Of a stretch of DNA of 36,733 bases, positions 7,659-17,600 are shown piece after piece; position 1 is the stretch's first letter, and every line of letters starts with the position of its first letter. The notes beneath the pieces are model-generated. The model made no database searches, was not told the origin of the DNA, and was given only the letters and a program-made list of their open reading frames with translations. Source of the stretch: Candidatus Merdivicinus faecavium (GTDB lineage Bacteria > Bacillota > Clostridia > Oscillospirales > Ruminococcaceae); the NCBI GenBank assembly GCA_018716285.1, contig DVKD01000053.1, forward strand, positions 1 to 36,733. The letters are read 5' to 3'. The position numbers were made by a program, and so were the translations under genes.

Positions 7659-8936
7659 ATGAAAGCACCCAAAATCGTATTCATCGGCGCGGGGAGCATG
7701 TCCTTCGGCATCCCCACCTTCCGCGACATCTTCAGCAACAAGCTTCTCAAAGGGGCCACCCTCTGCCTGGTGGACATCGACGAGGAAAACCTCGACCGGA
7801 TGTACGGCCTCGCCCTGGTCATGAACAAAGAGTCGGGCCAGGAGCTTCACATTGAAAAGACCACCGAGCGCCGCGATGTTCTGGCGGGCGCCGATTTTGT
7901 CATCAACAGCCTGGCCATCGAGCGCTGCGAGCTCTGGAAGCAGGACTTCAACGTCCCCAAAAAGTACGGCATCCGCCACTGCCTGGGCGAGAACGGCGGC
8001 CCCGGCGCGCTCTATTTCACCATGCGCACCTTCCCGGTCATCATGGACATCATGCGGGATATGGAGGAGCTCTGTCCGGACGCCTACTTCTTAAACTTCT
8101 CCAACCCCGAGACCCGCATCGTCCTGGGCGTCAACATGTACTCCCGCATCAAGTGCGTCGGCCTCTGCCACGGCATCTTCATGGCCCACTGGCAGATCGC
8201 GGACATCCTCGGGCGCGACTGGAAGACCTTCGACGTGACCGGCGCCGGGATGAACCACTTCCAGTGGATCACCGCCATCCGGGACAAGGAGACCGGCGAG
8301 GACCTCTACCCGCTCTTCCGGGAAAAAGAGGCGGCCTACGACCCGAAATTCATGCCCTATGTGCGCAAGATGTTCCACATCTTCGGCCTCTATCCCACCT
8401 GCTCGGACGACCATCTGGGCGAGTACCAGGCCTACGGCTATGAGGCTGGGGAGCACGGCTACAACTTCGAGTGGGACGAGCAGGACCGCATCCGGATGAA
8501 ACAGGAGATCGCGGACGTCGTCTCCGGCAAGGAATCGGCGGAAAAATGGCTGAGCCCTTCTGGCGAAAAGGCCGTCGACCTGCTGACCGCCATCTATTTC
8601 AACCGCCAGACCGTCATCCCCTCGGCCATTGTGTATAACGGCGGCGTCATTCCGGAACTGCCGGATGACGTGGCGGTCGAGGTCCCGATCGTCGCCGACG
8701 GGAGCGGGATCCGCAAGGTGATGCCGCCCAAGCTGCCCGACGGGATCATCGGCCTTCTGAACAACCAGGTATCCGCCCAGCGGATGTCCATCCGCGCTGC
8801 GGCCGCAGGCTCCAAGGAGCTCGCCTACCAGGCGCTGCTCTGCGACCCGGTCATCAATTCCACCGAGGCGGCGCGGCTTTTAAACGACGAGCTGTTTGAG
8901 ATCAACCGCCCATACATCCGCAAATGCGTCGACTGA
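7659..8936 (+). CDS. GH4 family NAD/Mn-dependent glycosidase
   Basis: This 425-residue enzyme belongs to glycoside hydrolase family 4, which cleaves glycosides by an oxidation-elimination mechanism using NAD+ and a divalent metal. A Rossmann motif GAGSMSFG lies at residues 10-17 and FSNPETR near 147. The metal ligands would be Cys170 in CHG and His200 in GMNHF. In GH4 the residues after this Cys correlate with substrate: CHG is seen among alpha-glucuronidase/uronidase-type members, CHSV in alpha-galactosidases, and CDMP or CNVP in phospho-glycosidases. A non-phosphorylated alpha-glycoside, possibly a uronide, is therefore inferred, not proven. AAAGGA precedes the ATG. It is 22 bases from the nagB-like gene in one operon. 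Confidence 0.9.
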   Translation: MKAPKIVFIGAGSMSFGIPTFRDIFSNKLLKGATLCLVDIDEENLDRMYGLALVMNKESGQELHIEKTTERRDVLAGADFVINSLAIERCELWKQDFNVPKKYGIRHCLGENGGPGALYFTMRTFPVIMDIMRDMEELCPDAYFLNFSNPETRIVLGVNMYSRIKCVGLCHGIFMAHWQIADILGRDWKTFDVTGAGMNHFQWITAIRDKETGEDLYPLFREKEAAYDPKFMPYVRKMFHIFGLYPTCSDDHLGEYQAYGYEAGEHGYNFEWDEQDRIRMKQEIADVVSGKESAEKWLSPSGEKAVDLLTAIYFNRQTVIPSAIVYNGGVIPELPDDVAVEVPIVADGSGIRKVMPPKLPDGIIGLLNNQVSAQRMSIRAAAAGSKELAYQALLCDPVINSTEAARLLNDELFEINRPYIRKCVD

Positions 8937-8958
8937 ACCGGGGAAGGATGATTCACAG

Positions 8959-9762
8959 ATGGAGTGGAAAATATTCCCCACTGAAAAGGAGCTGGGAAGG
9001 GCGGCCGCCGGAGAGATCCAGGATGTTCTGAAAGAAAAGCCGGACGCCCTGCTCTGCCTGGCAGCCGGGCACAGCTCGCTTTGCGTGTTCGAGGAGATGG
9101 TCCGGATGCAGAACGCGGGGGAGGCGGATTTCTCCCGCGCCCGGATCGTCGGATTGGACGAATGGAGCGGCATGGGGCGGGAGGACGACGGCAGCTGCGC
9201 CGGTTTTCTGTGGAAAAACCTCTTTTCCCGCCTGCCCATCCCGGAGGAAAATATCCGGCTCTTTGACGGGCTCTGCCGGGACCGGGAGGCGGAATGCAGC
9301 CGGATCGAGGCGCATATCCGGGAACGGGGCGGGATCGACTACATCCTCCTCGGCATCGGGATGAACGGCCACCTGGCCTTAAACGAGCCGGGGACGGATT
9401 TCTCCCTCGGCGCCCATGTGGCGGCGCTCTCGGAAACGACCAGAACCGTCGGCCAGAAATACTTTGAAAACCCCACGCCCCTGAGCGAAGGGATCACTCT
9501 GGGCATCCGCAATATCACAGAGTCGCGCCGGATCACGCTGGTCATCAACGGGGAACGCAAGCAGGATATTACAGCGGCGCTCTTTTCCTCGGAAATCACG
9601 CCCGCGCTTCCCGCCACTGCGCTCAAGCTTGCCGGCGGGGCCAAAGTCTTCGCTGATCGGGCGGCCGCGCTGAAAATTCTACGGGAAGGACTTGGAGTGT
9701 TGGATGATGAAACAGCAGGAAGCGATGGCTTTGAGCAGGGAACGGACCTTCGTCGGGCTTGA
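8959..9762 (+). CDS. NagB-type amino-sugar phosphate deaminase/isomerase
   Basis: The 267-residue protein belongs to the glucosamine/galactosamine-6-phosphate isomerase fold. It keeps the catalytic set: LDEW with Asp67, and GIGMNGHLALNEPG with His138 and Glu143, at the same spacing as His143/Glu148 of E. coli NagB. The C-terminal half (LVINGERKQDI, ALPATALKL) departs from typical NagB, so an AgaI-like galactosamine-6-phosphate role or a related sugar phosphate is possible. The usual reaction converts amino-sugar 6-phosphate to ketose 6-phosphate and ammonia. The ATG at 8959 has GGGAAGGA upstream. Its end overlaps the ROK kinase gene by 59 bases, implying coupled translation of a kinase-deaminase pair. 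Confidence 0.85.
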   Translation: MEWKIFPTEKELGRAAAGEIQDVLKEKPDALLCLAAGHSSLCVFEEMVRMQNAGEADFSRARIVGLDEWSGMGREDDGSCAGFLWKNLFSRLPIPEENIRLFDGLCRDREAECSRIEAHIRERGGIDYILLGIGMNGHLALNEPGTDFSLGAHVAALSETTRTVGQKYFENPTPLSEGITLGIRNITESRRITLVINGERKQDITAALFSSEITPALPATALKLAGGAKVFADRAAALKILREGLGVLDDETAGSDGFEQGTDLRRA

Positions 9763-10657
9763 TGTGGGCGGGACAAAAACCGCGCTGATGGTGGAGAAGG
9801 GCGGGAAAATCCTTAGGGAGGCGACCTTCCCCTCTACCCCCCATATCGGGGAGCTGAAACGGGCGATCGAATCGCATGTAAAAAGCTGCGGCCTCAAGAT
9901 GGAGGATGTCGGCGCCCTTGCGATGGGGATCCCCGGCCGGGTCGACCCGGATACCGGGCTGGTCATTGACGCCCCCGCCCTGGGGTGGAAGGATTTTTCG
10001 CTGCAGCAGAAGCTTTTCTCCTCCCTGCCCATGCCCTGTGTGGCCGAAAACGACATCACCATGTCCCTGATCGCCGAGACCACCCTCGGGAAGGCGCGGG
10101 GCCAGAGCGACGTGGTTTTCTTAGCCATCGGCACCGGGGTGGGGAGCGCCATCCTGGCCAACGGCTCCATCCTCTCCGGCGCCGCGCACAGCGCGGGGGA
10201 GATCGGCTACTGCATCTTTGACAGCGACATCACCCCCCACTTTCAGAATAAGGACGGCTGTTTCGGCCCGCTGGAGAGCAAAATCTCCGGCAAGGCGCTG
10301 GAGAGAGAGGCCGGCAAGCTGGGCACTACCCCGCAGGAGCTCTTCCGCGCCTATCCTTCGGGGGATCCGGCGCGGGACGAGGTCATCGACCGCTTCCTGA
10401 CCCGCCTTGCCGTCACCATCGCCAACATGACAAGCATTTTGAATCCCCACCTCGTCGTCCTGGGCGGCGGCGTGTCCGAGTCGCTGGGCGGCGTGCTGGA
10501 GACCATCCGCGAGCGGGTGGCGGCCTGCACTCCGCTGCCGGTCCGGGTGGAGATCTCCTCCTTCTACAACCGCGCCGGAGCCATCGGCGCCTGCCAGCGG
10601 GCAAGGCTTTTGTGGGAGAAGGAGCAGACCGGCGGCCGGATGACAGCCGCCGTTTAA
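9704..10657 (+). CDS. ROK family sugar kinase
   Basis: The 317-residue protein has ROK features: phosphate-binding LDVGGTKT near residue 20, MGIPGRVD near 75, the catalytic Asp in AENDI near 110, a second nucleotide loop IGTGVGSAIL near 140, and HSAGEIGY near 160. It most likely phosphorylates a hexose or N-acetylhexosamine that feeds the overlapping NagB-like enzyme. The ROK zinc cluster, normally CxCGxxGCxE, is reduced to a single Cys (NKDGCFGPLES), so structural zinc is probably absent. No N-terminal helix-turn-helix is present, which argues for a kinase rather than a ROK repressor. The start at 9704 is set by GGAG six bases upstream. Confidence 0.87.
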   Translation: MMKQQEAMALSRERTFVGLDVGGTKTALMVEKGGKILREATFPSTPHIGELKRAIESHVKSCGLKMEDVGALAMGIPGRVDPDTGLVIDAPALGWKDFSLQQKLFSSLPMPCVAENDITMSLIAETTLGKARGQSDVVFLAIGTGVGSAILANGSILSGAAHSAGEIGYCIFDSDITPHFQNKDGCFGPLESKISGKALEREAGKLGTTPQELFRAYPSGDPARDEVIDRFLTRLAVTIANMTSILNPHLVVLGGGVSESLGGVLETIRERVAACTPLPVRVEISSFYNRAGAIGACQRARLLWEKEQTGGRMTAAV

Positions 10658-10677
10658 GAGCAGGAAGGAGAACCCCT

Positions 10678-12009
10678 ATGAGACGTGAACTGCACAACTT
10701 TGATATCTATCCCAAAACCGTACCGGCAAATGAAACATCCCGGATCACGATTCGGCCGATCGGCTCCCATATGGCCTTTGCGGAAGGGAAATCCTACACG
10801 ATTACGGTGATCCCCATGACCGAACCGGTCGACTACGTCGAATCGGAGCGGTATCCGACTACGACCGCAGCGGCCGCCGGCGGCCAGCTCGCCTTTGACT
10901 GGCAGTTCGGCCGCGAGCAGGAATATGTGATCCGCGTGACGGTAAACGACCAGCAGCAATTTGTCGCCCTCTCGGTCTACGCGCTGGAGCGGGACCTCTA
11001 TGACCGGATCCCCTTAAAGGGCGACCTGCACGTCCACTCCACCTATTCTGACGGGGCGGAGGCGCCGGAGATCGTCGCGGCCAATTACCGCCGGGCGGGA
11101 TACGACTTTATGGTTGTTTCCGACCACTATGAGTACGGCGGCTCCCAGGCGGCCATCGGCTTTTACCGGGACGTCCCCATCGACCTGAACATCGTGCCCG
11201 GCGAGGAGGTGCACGCGCCCAAGGTCGAGACCCACATCGTGAATTTCGGCGGCGATTACAGCGTCAACGAGCTTTACCGCCAGGATGAGGCCAAATACTT
11301 TGCGGAAGTCCGCGCCATCGAGGAGGGACTCTCCATCCCCCCGGAAGCGGGACGGGTCAAGCCCTTTGAGTACGCCGCCTGCCTCTGGGTGTATCAGAAG
11401 ATCCGCGAGGCGAACGGCCTTTCCATCTTCGCCCACCCCAACTGGACGGTCGAAGCCTACCAGATCGGGGACGACATGGTCCGGTGGCAGTTTGCAAACC
11501 ATGCCTTTGACGCTTACGAGCTGATCGGCGGGCTTTCCCCCAAGGAAAACAACATGCAGCTCGCCTTCTATCACACCGCCAAGGCCCAGGGGCTCGCGGA
11601 TTTTCCGATTGTGGGCAGCAGCGACTCCCACGGGAGCGTTCTGGCCCGGTACGAGGGGAGCACCATCGGCAGCCCGGTCGACAACCCCTACGGCTTTAAT
11701 GAGATGAAGACCATCGTCTTTGCCTATAAAAATGAGAAAAACGACATCATCGACGCCATCCGCAGCGGCTACAGCGTCGCCATCGACGAATACCGGGGAG
11801 AGACGCCGCGGGTCCACGGGGATTACCGGCTGGTGAGCTACGCTCTCTTCCTTCTGGGCGAGTACTTCCCGCTGCACGATGAGCTCTGCTTTGAGGAAGG
11901 GCGCGCGATGAAGGCCTACGCCGCGGGAAGCGAGCCGGAGGCGCTCGACGAGCTGGCATTTCTGAAGGGCCGCGTGCCGCGCCTGATGGAGAAGTATTTC
12001 CACAAATAG
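10678..12009 (+). CDS. PHP-domain metal-dependent phosphoesterase
   Basis: This 443-residue protein has an N-terminal region of about 110 residues that looks beta-rich, followed by a PHP domain. Metal-binding motifs are DLHVHSTYSDG with His118, VVSDHYE, PGEEVHAP, IFAHPNW and a terminal GSSDSHG. PHP enzymes hydrolyse phosphoesters with two or three metal ions. Members include histidinol phosphatase and nucleotide or cyclic-phosphate phosphodiesterases. The N-terminal domain could bind a carbohydrate or carry regulation. Placement between a sugar kinase and methyltransferase-type genes suggests action on a phosphorylated intermediate of this operon. It starts 20 bases after the kinase, with AGGAAGGAGA upstream. 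Confidence 0.85.
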   Translation: MRRELHNFDIYPKTVPANETSRITIRPIGSHMAFAEGKSYTITVIPMTEPVDYVESERYPTTTAAAAGGQLAFDWQFGREQEYVIRVTVNDQQQFVALSVYALERDLYDRIPLKGDLHVHSTYSDGAEAPEIVAANYRRAGYDFMVVSDHYEYGGSQAAIGFYRDVPIDLNIVPGEEVHAPKVETHIVNFGGDYSVNELYRQDEAKYFAEVRAIEEGLSIPPEAGRVKPFEYAACLWVYQKIREANGLSIFAHPNWTVEAYQIGDDMVRWQFANHAFDAYELIGGLSPKENNMQLAFYHTAKAQGLADFPIVGSSDSHGSVLARYEGSTIGSPVDNPYGFNEMKTIVFAYKNEKNDIIDAIRSGYSVAIDEYRGETPRVHGDYRLVSYALFLLGEYFPLHDELCFEEGRAMKAYAAGSEPEALDELAFLKGRVPRLMEKYFHK

Positions 12010-12021
12010 GGAGCACGGCAG

Positions 12022-13182
12022 ATGGAGAACTTGTTTGCGGAGCACAACCGGGAGGTCTCCGAGGTCTGGGCGCGGTTCTGGGCCGGGGACCCCATCCGGA
12101 TGCCGGTGATCGTGGGCGTTTCCGACCGGTATTTTGTCCTGAATCCCGAGACCAATCCCGGCGGGGTCTCTTTCCGGGAATATTCGGAGGACCCGCGGCT
12201 GATGTTCGAGATGCAGGCGCGGTTTGCCCACTACCGGCGCACCCGAATCCCGGGGGACTGCGAAATGGGGACTCCGGAGGAAGGCTGGACGGTAAACGTC
12301 GACTTCCAGAATTACTATGAGGCCGCCTGGCTGGGGGCGGAGGTGCGCTTCCCCGACGGGGAGGTGCCCTACGCCGTCCCCCTCCTTACCGGGGATCAAA
12401 AGGAGCTCCTCTTTGCGCGGGGGCTCCCCGACCCCTTCGGCGGCTTTATGGCCACAGCCCGGGAATATTATGAGCGTTTCCGGGAATGGGCCCCCAAAAC
12501 CGTTGTCGAGGGGCAGCGGGTCGGGCCGGTCGGCCTCCCTTTTATGGGGACGGACGGCCCCTTCACCCTGGCCTGCGAGCTGCGCGGCCCGGACAGGCTC
12601 TGCCTCGACCTTTACGAGGACCCGGACTATGTGCGGCAGCTGATGGATTTTCTGACCGAGTCCATCCTGCTGCGCCTGAGCGCCTGGCGGCAGTACCTCG
12701 GCGAGCCGGTGCAAAGCGGCGGCTTCGGCTTTGCCGACGACAGTATCCTCCTCCTTTCGGAGGAAATGTACCGGGAGTTTGTCCTGCCGTACCACAAACG
12801 GCTGGCAGAGGCCTTAAGCACCGGGGAGGAAAAAGGTTTCTGCCACTGCTGCGGCGATGCGGCGCGGCATTTCAAAACCATGCGGGATGAGCTGAACATC
12901 GGCGTCTTTGACACCGGCTTCCCGGTCCGGCACGCCGAACTTGTGCGGGAGCTGGGCCCGGAAACCGTCATCCAGGGCGGCGTGCCGGCGGAGCTGGTGC
13001 GCACAGGCCCCCCGGAGGCGATCGCCGAAGCTTCCCGGGAAATTATTGAATCGGTCAAACCGCTGACCCGGCGCTTTATCTTCCGGGAGGGGAACGACAT
13101 CCCGCCCGGCACGCCCCTCGCGCATATGTGGGCGCTTTATGAGGCCGGAAAACAATATGGACGCTATGAATCGGGCCGGTGA
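12022..13182 (+). CDS. URO-D superfamily methyltransferase-like protein (MtbA/MtaA type)
   Basis: The 386-residue protein belongs to the uroporphyrinogen decarboxylase fold, which also contains methylcobamide:CoM and methylcobamide:tetrahydrofolate-linked methyltransferases. The segment FCHCCGDA (Cys274 to Ala281) has the His-x-Cys arrangement that binds zinc in the MtbA-like branch. The C-terminal GNDIPPGTP is typical of this branch rather than of true HemE, and no haem genes are nearby. It lies 18 bases upstream of an MttB-superfamily gene, a pairing typical of corrinoid methyl transfer, so the two may act in sequence. The corrinoid carrier protein normally found with them is not in this window. 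Methyl donor and acceptor are unknown. Confidence 0.8.
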   Translation: MENLFAEHNREVSEVWARFWAGDPIRMPVIVGVSDRYFVLNPETNPGGVSFREYSEDPRLMFEMQARFAHYRRTRIPGDCEMGTPEEGWTVNVDFQNYYEAAWLGAEVRFPDGEVPYAVPLLTGDQKELLFARGLPDPFGGFMATAREYYERFREWAPKTVVEGQRVGPVGLPFMGTDGPFTLACELRGPDRLCLDLYEDPDYVRQLMDFLTESILLRLSAWRQYLGEPVQSGGFGFADDSILLLSEEMYREFVLPYHKRLAEALSTGEEKGFCHCCGDAARHFKTMRDELNIGVFDTGFPVRHAELVRELGPETVIQGGVPAELVRTGPPEAIAEASREIIESVKPLTRRFIFREGNDIPPGTPLAHMWALYEAGKQYGRYESGR

Positions 13183-13200
13183 CGCCCGGAAGGAGGCTTT

Positions 13201-14604
13201 ATGAATCACCTGCACGCGACTTTAGAGGTGCTTTCTCAGGACGAGATCGAGCTTATTCACCAGAAGACCGCTGAAATCCTCGAGAAGACGGGAATCTCGG
13301 TCCCCAACGACCGGGTGCTTGCCCTGGCTTCGGAGATGGGGGCGGTGGTGGACCGGAAAACCCAGGTCATGCGCATCCCCCGCGCGGTGCTAAACGACCT
13401 GATCGAGGAAACCCGCCGCCAGGGCGGCATGAACGACCGGGAATTCCACACCGGGCACAAGCTGGGCGGCAACGTCTCCACCCAGGTGTACCTGGTGGAC
13501 CCCATCAGCCGCACCCGGCGGCTGGGCGTGATGGACGACGTCCTCAAGGGCATCGCCCTCGCCCCGCACCTCAAAAATATCGGCAAGGGCTTTGCCACCG
13601 TCGTCCCCTCCGACGTGCCGTCCCGGATGAGCGACGTCGCACTCTACCGCGCCCTCTATCAGTATGTCGAGGGCGGCGGCTGCACCTATATCCTGACGCC
13701 GGAATCCGCGCGGTACATCCTCGAGATGTCCAAAGCCACCGGCTACGGCATCTTCTACCTGCTGGAGACGGTCAGCCCCTTCCAGTTCCAGCCCAAGTCC
13801 CTCGAGATGGCGCTGCTCGTCGCCGAGGCGGGCTTCGGCATGGGGCTCGCGCCGATGGTCATATCGGGCGCTTCCGGGCCGATTACCGCCGCGGGGACGC
13901 TGACGGTCGCCAATGCGGAGGTTCTGGCCAGCCTCTTCCTCATCCGCTGCATCACCGGGCGGCCGGCGGCCTTTTACGGGCACGGCACCCATAATATGGA
14001 CCTGCGGAGCATGACCTGCTCCTTCGGCAACCCGGGCCAGGCCTTCTTTGCCATCGCCTCGGCGCAGATGGCGCGCTACTACGGGATGTGGGCCAGCAGC
14101 AACAGCGCGCTGACCGACGCCATCCTCCCGGACTTCCAGGCGGGCTTTGAAAAGGGGGTCACCGCCACCATGAGCGCCCTCTGCGGCGCGGTGGCTGTCG
14201 GCTGCCAGGGCATCGCGGGCGCCGACCAGGGATTCTCCTTTGAGCAGCTGGTCATCGACGACGAGTGGCTCGGGTACTTAAACTACCTCATGGACGGCTT
14301 CACGGTGACCGAGGAGACCATCGCCGCGGGCTTGATCGAGGAAGTGGGGATCGGCGGAAACTTCCTGGCGGAGGAGCACACGGTCGACCATATGGCGGAC
14401 AGCCGCCACACGGACCGCCTCTTTGGCCGGGACGCCTGGTCGGACGCCATCCGCGACCCGGGCAACGACCTGCTTGCCCGCGCGCACAAATTTGTCGAAG
14501 AGAAGACCAGGGGCTACAAGACGCCCGAACCGCGCCTCTCTCCCGAGCTGATGCGGGAGCTGGACCGCATCTACGCGGCCGCTGAGCGGGAGCTGGCCAA
14601 CTAA
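13201..14604 (+). CDS. MttB-superfamily (non-pyrrolysine) corrinoid methyltransferase
   Basis: This 467-residue protein matches the trimethylamine/glycine-betaine:corrinoid methyltransferase superfamily over its full length. Conserved stretches include the N-terminal helix IHQKTAEILEKTGISVPNDRVL, then GHGTHNMDLRSMTCSFGNPG, ALCGAVAVGCQGIAGADQG, and the C-terminal HTVDHMADSRHTDRLFGRD. The reading frame has no internal amber codon, so this is a non-pyrrolysine member like MtgB. Characterised relatives demethylate quaternary amines such as glycine betaine, proline betaine or carnitine onto a Co(I) corrinoid protein. Its place inside a glycosidase operon beside a URO-D-like partner is unusual and hints at a methylated sugar derivative as substrate. 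It starts 18 bases after the URO-D gene, after GGAAGGAGG. Confidence 0.88.
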   Translation: MNHLHATLEVLSQDEIELIHQKTAEILEKTGISVPNDRVLALASEMGAVVDRKTQVMRIPRAVLNDLIEETRRQGGMNDREFHTGHKLGGNVSTQVYLVDPISRTRRLGVMDDVLKGIALAPHLKNIGKGFATVVPSDVPSRMSDVALYRALYQYVEGGGCTYILTPESARYILEMSKATGYGIFYLLETVSPFQFQPKSLEMALLVAEAGFGMGLAPMVISGASGPITAAGTLTVANAEVLASLFLIRCITGRPAAFYGHGTHNMDLRSMTCSFGNPGQAFFAIASAQMARYYGMWASSNSALTDAILPDFQAGFEKGVTATMSALCGAVAVGCQGIAGADQGFSFEQLVIDDEWLGYLNYLMDGFTVTEETIAAGLIEEVGIGGNFLAEEHTVDHMADSRHTDRLFGRDAWSDAIRDPGNDLLARAHKFVEEKTRGYKTPEPRLSPELMRELDRIYAAAERELAN

Positions 14605-14624
14605 ACCGCGAGGAGGTTTACGAG

Positions 14625-17600
14625 ATGAAACTCAAGCAATATACCCGCTGCATCGAGCTGCGGAAGGGGGAGAGCCGGTTTGCCTTCCTGCCCTCCGGCG
14701 ACGTCCAGAGCTTCACTCAGGGCGATTACCTGGTGAACGGCTTTCTCGGCACCCAGAAGGAGGGCTCCGCAAACAACATCTGGCTGCGGGTTTACGATGG
14801 GGAAGGCTGCCGCAGCTATCCCCTCCTCGGCATCCGCTCGGGGAGCCGGGTGAGCTTTTCCGAGGACCGGGTCGTTTCGGAGGGCGAGCGGGAAGGAATC
14901 TCCTACCGCGTCACCTTTTTCGCCGCCGCGGAGGGGCTCTGGTTCTGGAAGGTGGAGCTGCGCGGCTCCGGCCGGACGGTCGACCTGGTCTACGGGCAGG
15001 ACATCGGCGTCGGGATCCAGGGCGGCGTGCTGAACAACGAGCTTTACATGGCCCAGTATCTGGGCCACACCGCCTTTGAGACGGAAAACGGCTGGGTTGT
15101 GGCCTCCCGCCAGAACCAGCCGCAGGCGGACGGGCAGTTCCCCTACCTGCAGCAGGGGATGGCCTGCGGCCGAGCTGTGGGGCACTCCACCGACGGGACG
15201 CAGTTTTTCGGGCTTTGCTACAAGGACGGCGGCCTTCCGGCTGCCCTTTCGGGGGACCTCGAAAACCGCAACAAGCAGTTCGAGCTCTCCTACACGGCGC
15301 TGCAGTGCGAAAAGCAGGAGCTGAACGGCAGCCTGACGGCGGTCTTTTACGGTCTTTTCCGCAAGGATCACCCCGACGCGATCCGCTCCCTCGAGTTCCG
15401 CGGGGAGGTGAAAGCCGCCTATGCCGCACTGGAGGAAGCAGCGCCCTTCACCCCGGCGGAAGCGGTCCAGATCCGCCCGGAATTCGGGGAGCCCTATTCT
15501 TCCCCTGAATTTTCCGAGGAGGAGCTTGCGGCGCGCTATCCCTGCCGCCGGCTCGCGGAGAAAAAGGACGGCAGGACCTGGTCCTTCTTCACCAGGGATC
15601 ACGCCCATGTCGTTTTGAAGGCAAAGGAACTCGCGGTGGAACGCCCGCACGGCACCATCCTGACCACTCTGGTGGACCCGGAGCGGGTGAGCGAAAACCT
15701 CCTCACCACCTCCAACTACATCTACGGCCTCTTCAACGCCCAGACCGTGGTGGGGAACACCTCCTTCCACAAGCTCATTTCCACCCAGCGGGGACTGCTG
15801 AACATCCTCAAAAACAACGGGCAGCGGCTCTATGTCAAGCTTGACGGCCGGTACCGTCTGCTGACCCTGCCGGCGGCCTACGAAATGGGGATGAACTACT
15901 CCCGCTGGCTGTACCGGATCGGGGAGGATGTGCTGCGGGTGACAGCCTTTACTGCGGCCGGGAGCCCGACCGTCGTCCTGCAGGCGGAGAGCGAGGCGGG
16001 CCGTAGCTACGACCTGCTGCTTACGACCCAGCTGGTCCTCGGGGACAGCGAGTTTTTCCAGGACGTGCAGCTGGAGGAGCGCCCCGGCGGCATTCTGCGC
16101 CTGTCGCCCGACCCCGCGGGATGGGCGGACAGCCCCTACCCGAATCTCTGCTACGAGATGCGGGTAGACGGCGCCTTCTCCTGGAGCGACGACCGGATCT
16201 TCTTTGCCGACGGGGAGCCGCGCAACGGGACCCTGCTCACCGTCTCCATGCCGGAGCGCAGCGCCTTTGCCGTCACGATCACCGGCTATCTTAACGGCGC
16301 GCCGGAGACGGCGGAAGCCCCCGCCTGTGATTTCGAGACGGAAAAGCAGACCTATCTGCGCGCCTACAGCGGGCTGACCGGCGGCTTTTCCCTCGACGCC
16401 CCGGCCCTCGGCGAGCGGGCGGAGATCTTGAACGAGACGGTCTGGTGGTACACCCACAACGCCCTGGTCCATTTTGCGGTCCCGCACGGGCTGGAGCAGC
16501 CCGGAGGGGCGGCCTGGGGGACCCGGGACATCTGCCAGGGGCCCTTTGAGTACTTCTTAACGACCCAGCACCTTGCGCTGGCGCGGGACGTCCTCCTGCG
16601 GATCTTTGCCCACCAGCAGAGCGACACCGGCGAGTGGCCGCAGTGGTTCATGTTCGACCGCTACACGATGGACGCCGGCGAGTGCCACGGCGACGTCGTC
16701 TTCTGGCCGCTCAAATGCGTGGCCGACTATCTGGCCGCCGCCGGGGATGACAGCGTGCTCGGGGAAACGCTCCCCTACACCACCCTGCACGGGGGTACGC
16801 CCGCAGCGCCGGAAACCCTTTCCGGCCACATCCGGCGGGCGGTGGAGAGCATCCGCGGCCGCTTCCTCGACGGGACCCGCCTGATTTCCTACGCGGGCGG
16901 GGACTGGGACGACACCCTCCAGCCCGCCGACCCGGCCATGAAGGAGCATATGGTGAGCGCCTGGACCCAGGCGCTGGCCTACCAGACGCTCCGGAGCCTG
17001 GGCGAGGCCCTGCGGCCCGCCTGCCCGGAATTCGGGGCGGAGCTTGGGGCGCTGGCGGATGGAATTGCCGCCGATTTCACGCGGTATCTGATCCGCGACG
17101 GGCAGATCGCGGGCTTTGCCTTCCGCAATGCGGACGGGTCCTTCCGCTATATGCTGCACCCGTCCGACAGCCAGACCGGCATCCACTGCCGGCTGCTTCC
17201 CCTGACCCGCAGCATCATCGCCGGGCTCGTCGGGCCCGCGCAGGCCGACGAGAACCGCAGGCTCATCGATGAAAAGCTCAAATGCCCGGACGGCGTGCGG
17301 CTCATGGACCGGCCCAGCCGCTATGACGGCGGCGTCAGCCACCTCTTCCAGCGGGCGGAGCAGGCCGCCAACGTGGGGCGGGAGATCAGTTTGCAGTACA
17401 CCCACGCCCACATCCGCTACATCGAGGCGATGGCCAAGCTCGGCCGCGCCCGGGATGCCTGGCACGCCCTGTTTGCCGTCAATCCCATCCTGCTTGCGGA
17501 CACCGTCCCCAACGCCGCGCCCCGGCAGAGCAACCTCTACTTCAGCAGCTCGGACGGCGATTTCTCTGACCGGTACCAGTACAGCGCGGAGTTTGACCGG

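Noticed and set aside
11014-12795. 593-codon minus frame opposite the PHP and URO-D genes
   Set aside because: No recognisable motif and no ribosome site; the opposite strand is explained by conserved proteins.
12022-13182. Haem synthesis hemE
   Set aside because: The CHCCGD zinc-type motif and GNDIPPGTP end match methyltransferase-like members; no haem genes are nearby.
13201-14604. Pyrrolysine-containing MttB
   Set aside because: The frame runs uninterrupted to TAA without an in-frame amber codon, and no pyl genes are present.
14601-16487. Minus-strand open frame of 628 codons opposite the GH94-like gene
   Set aside because: It is a by-product of high third-position GC. The plus strand has a full conserved enzyme; the minus product shows no family motifs.
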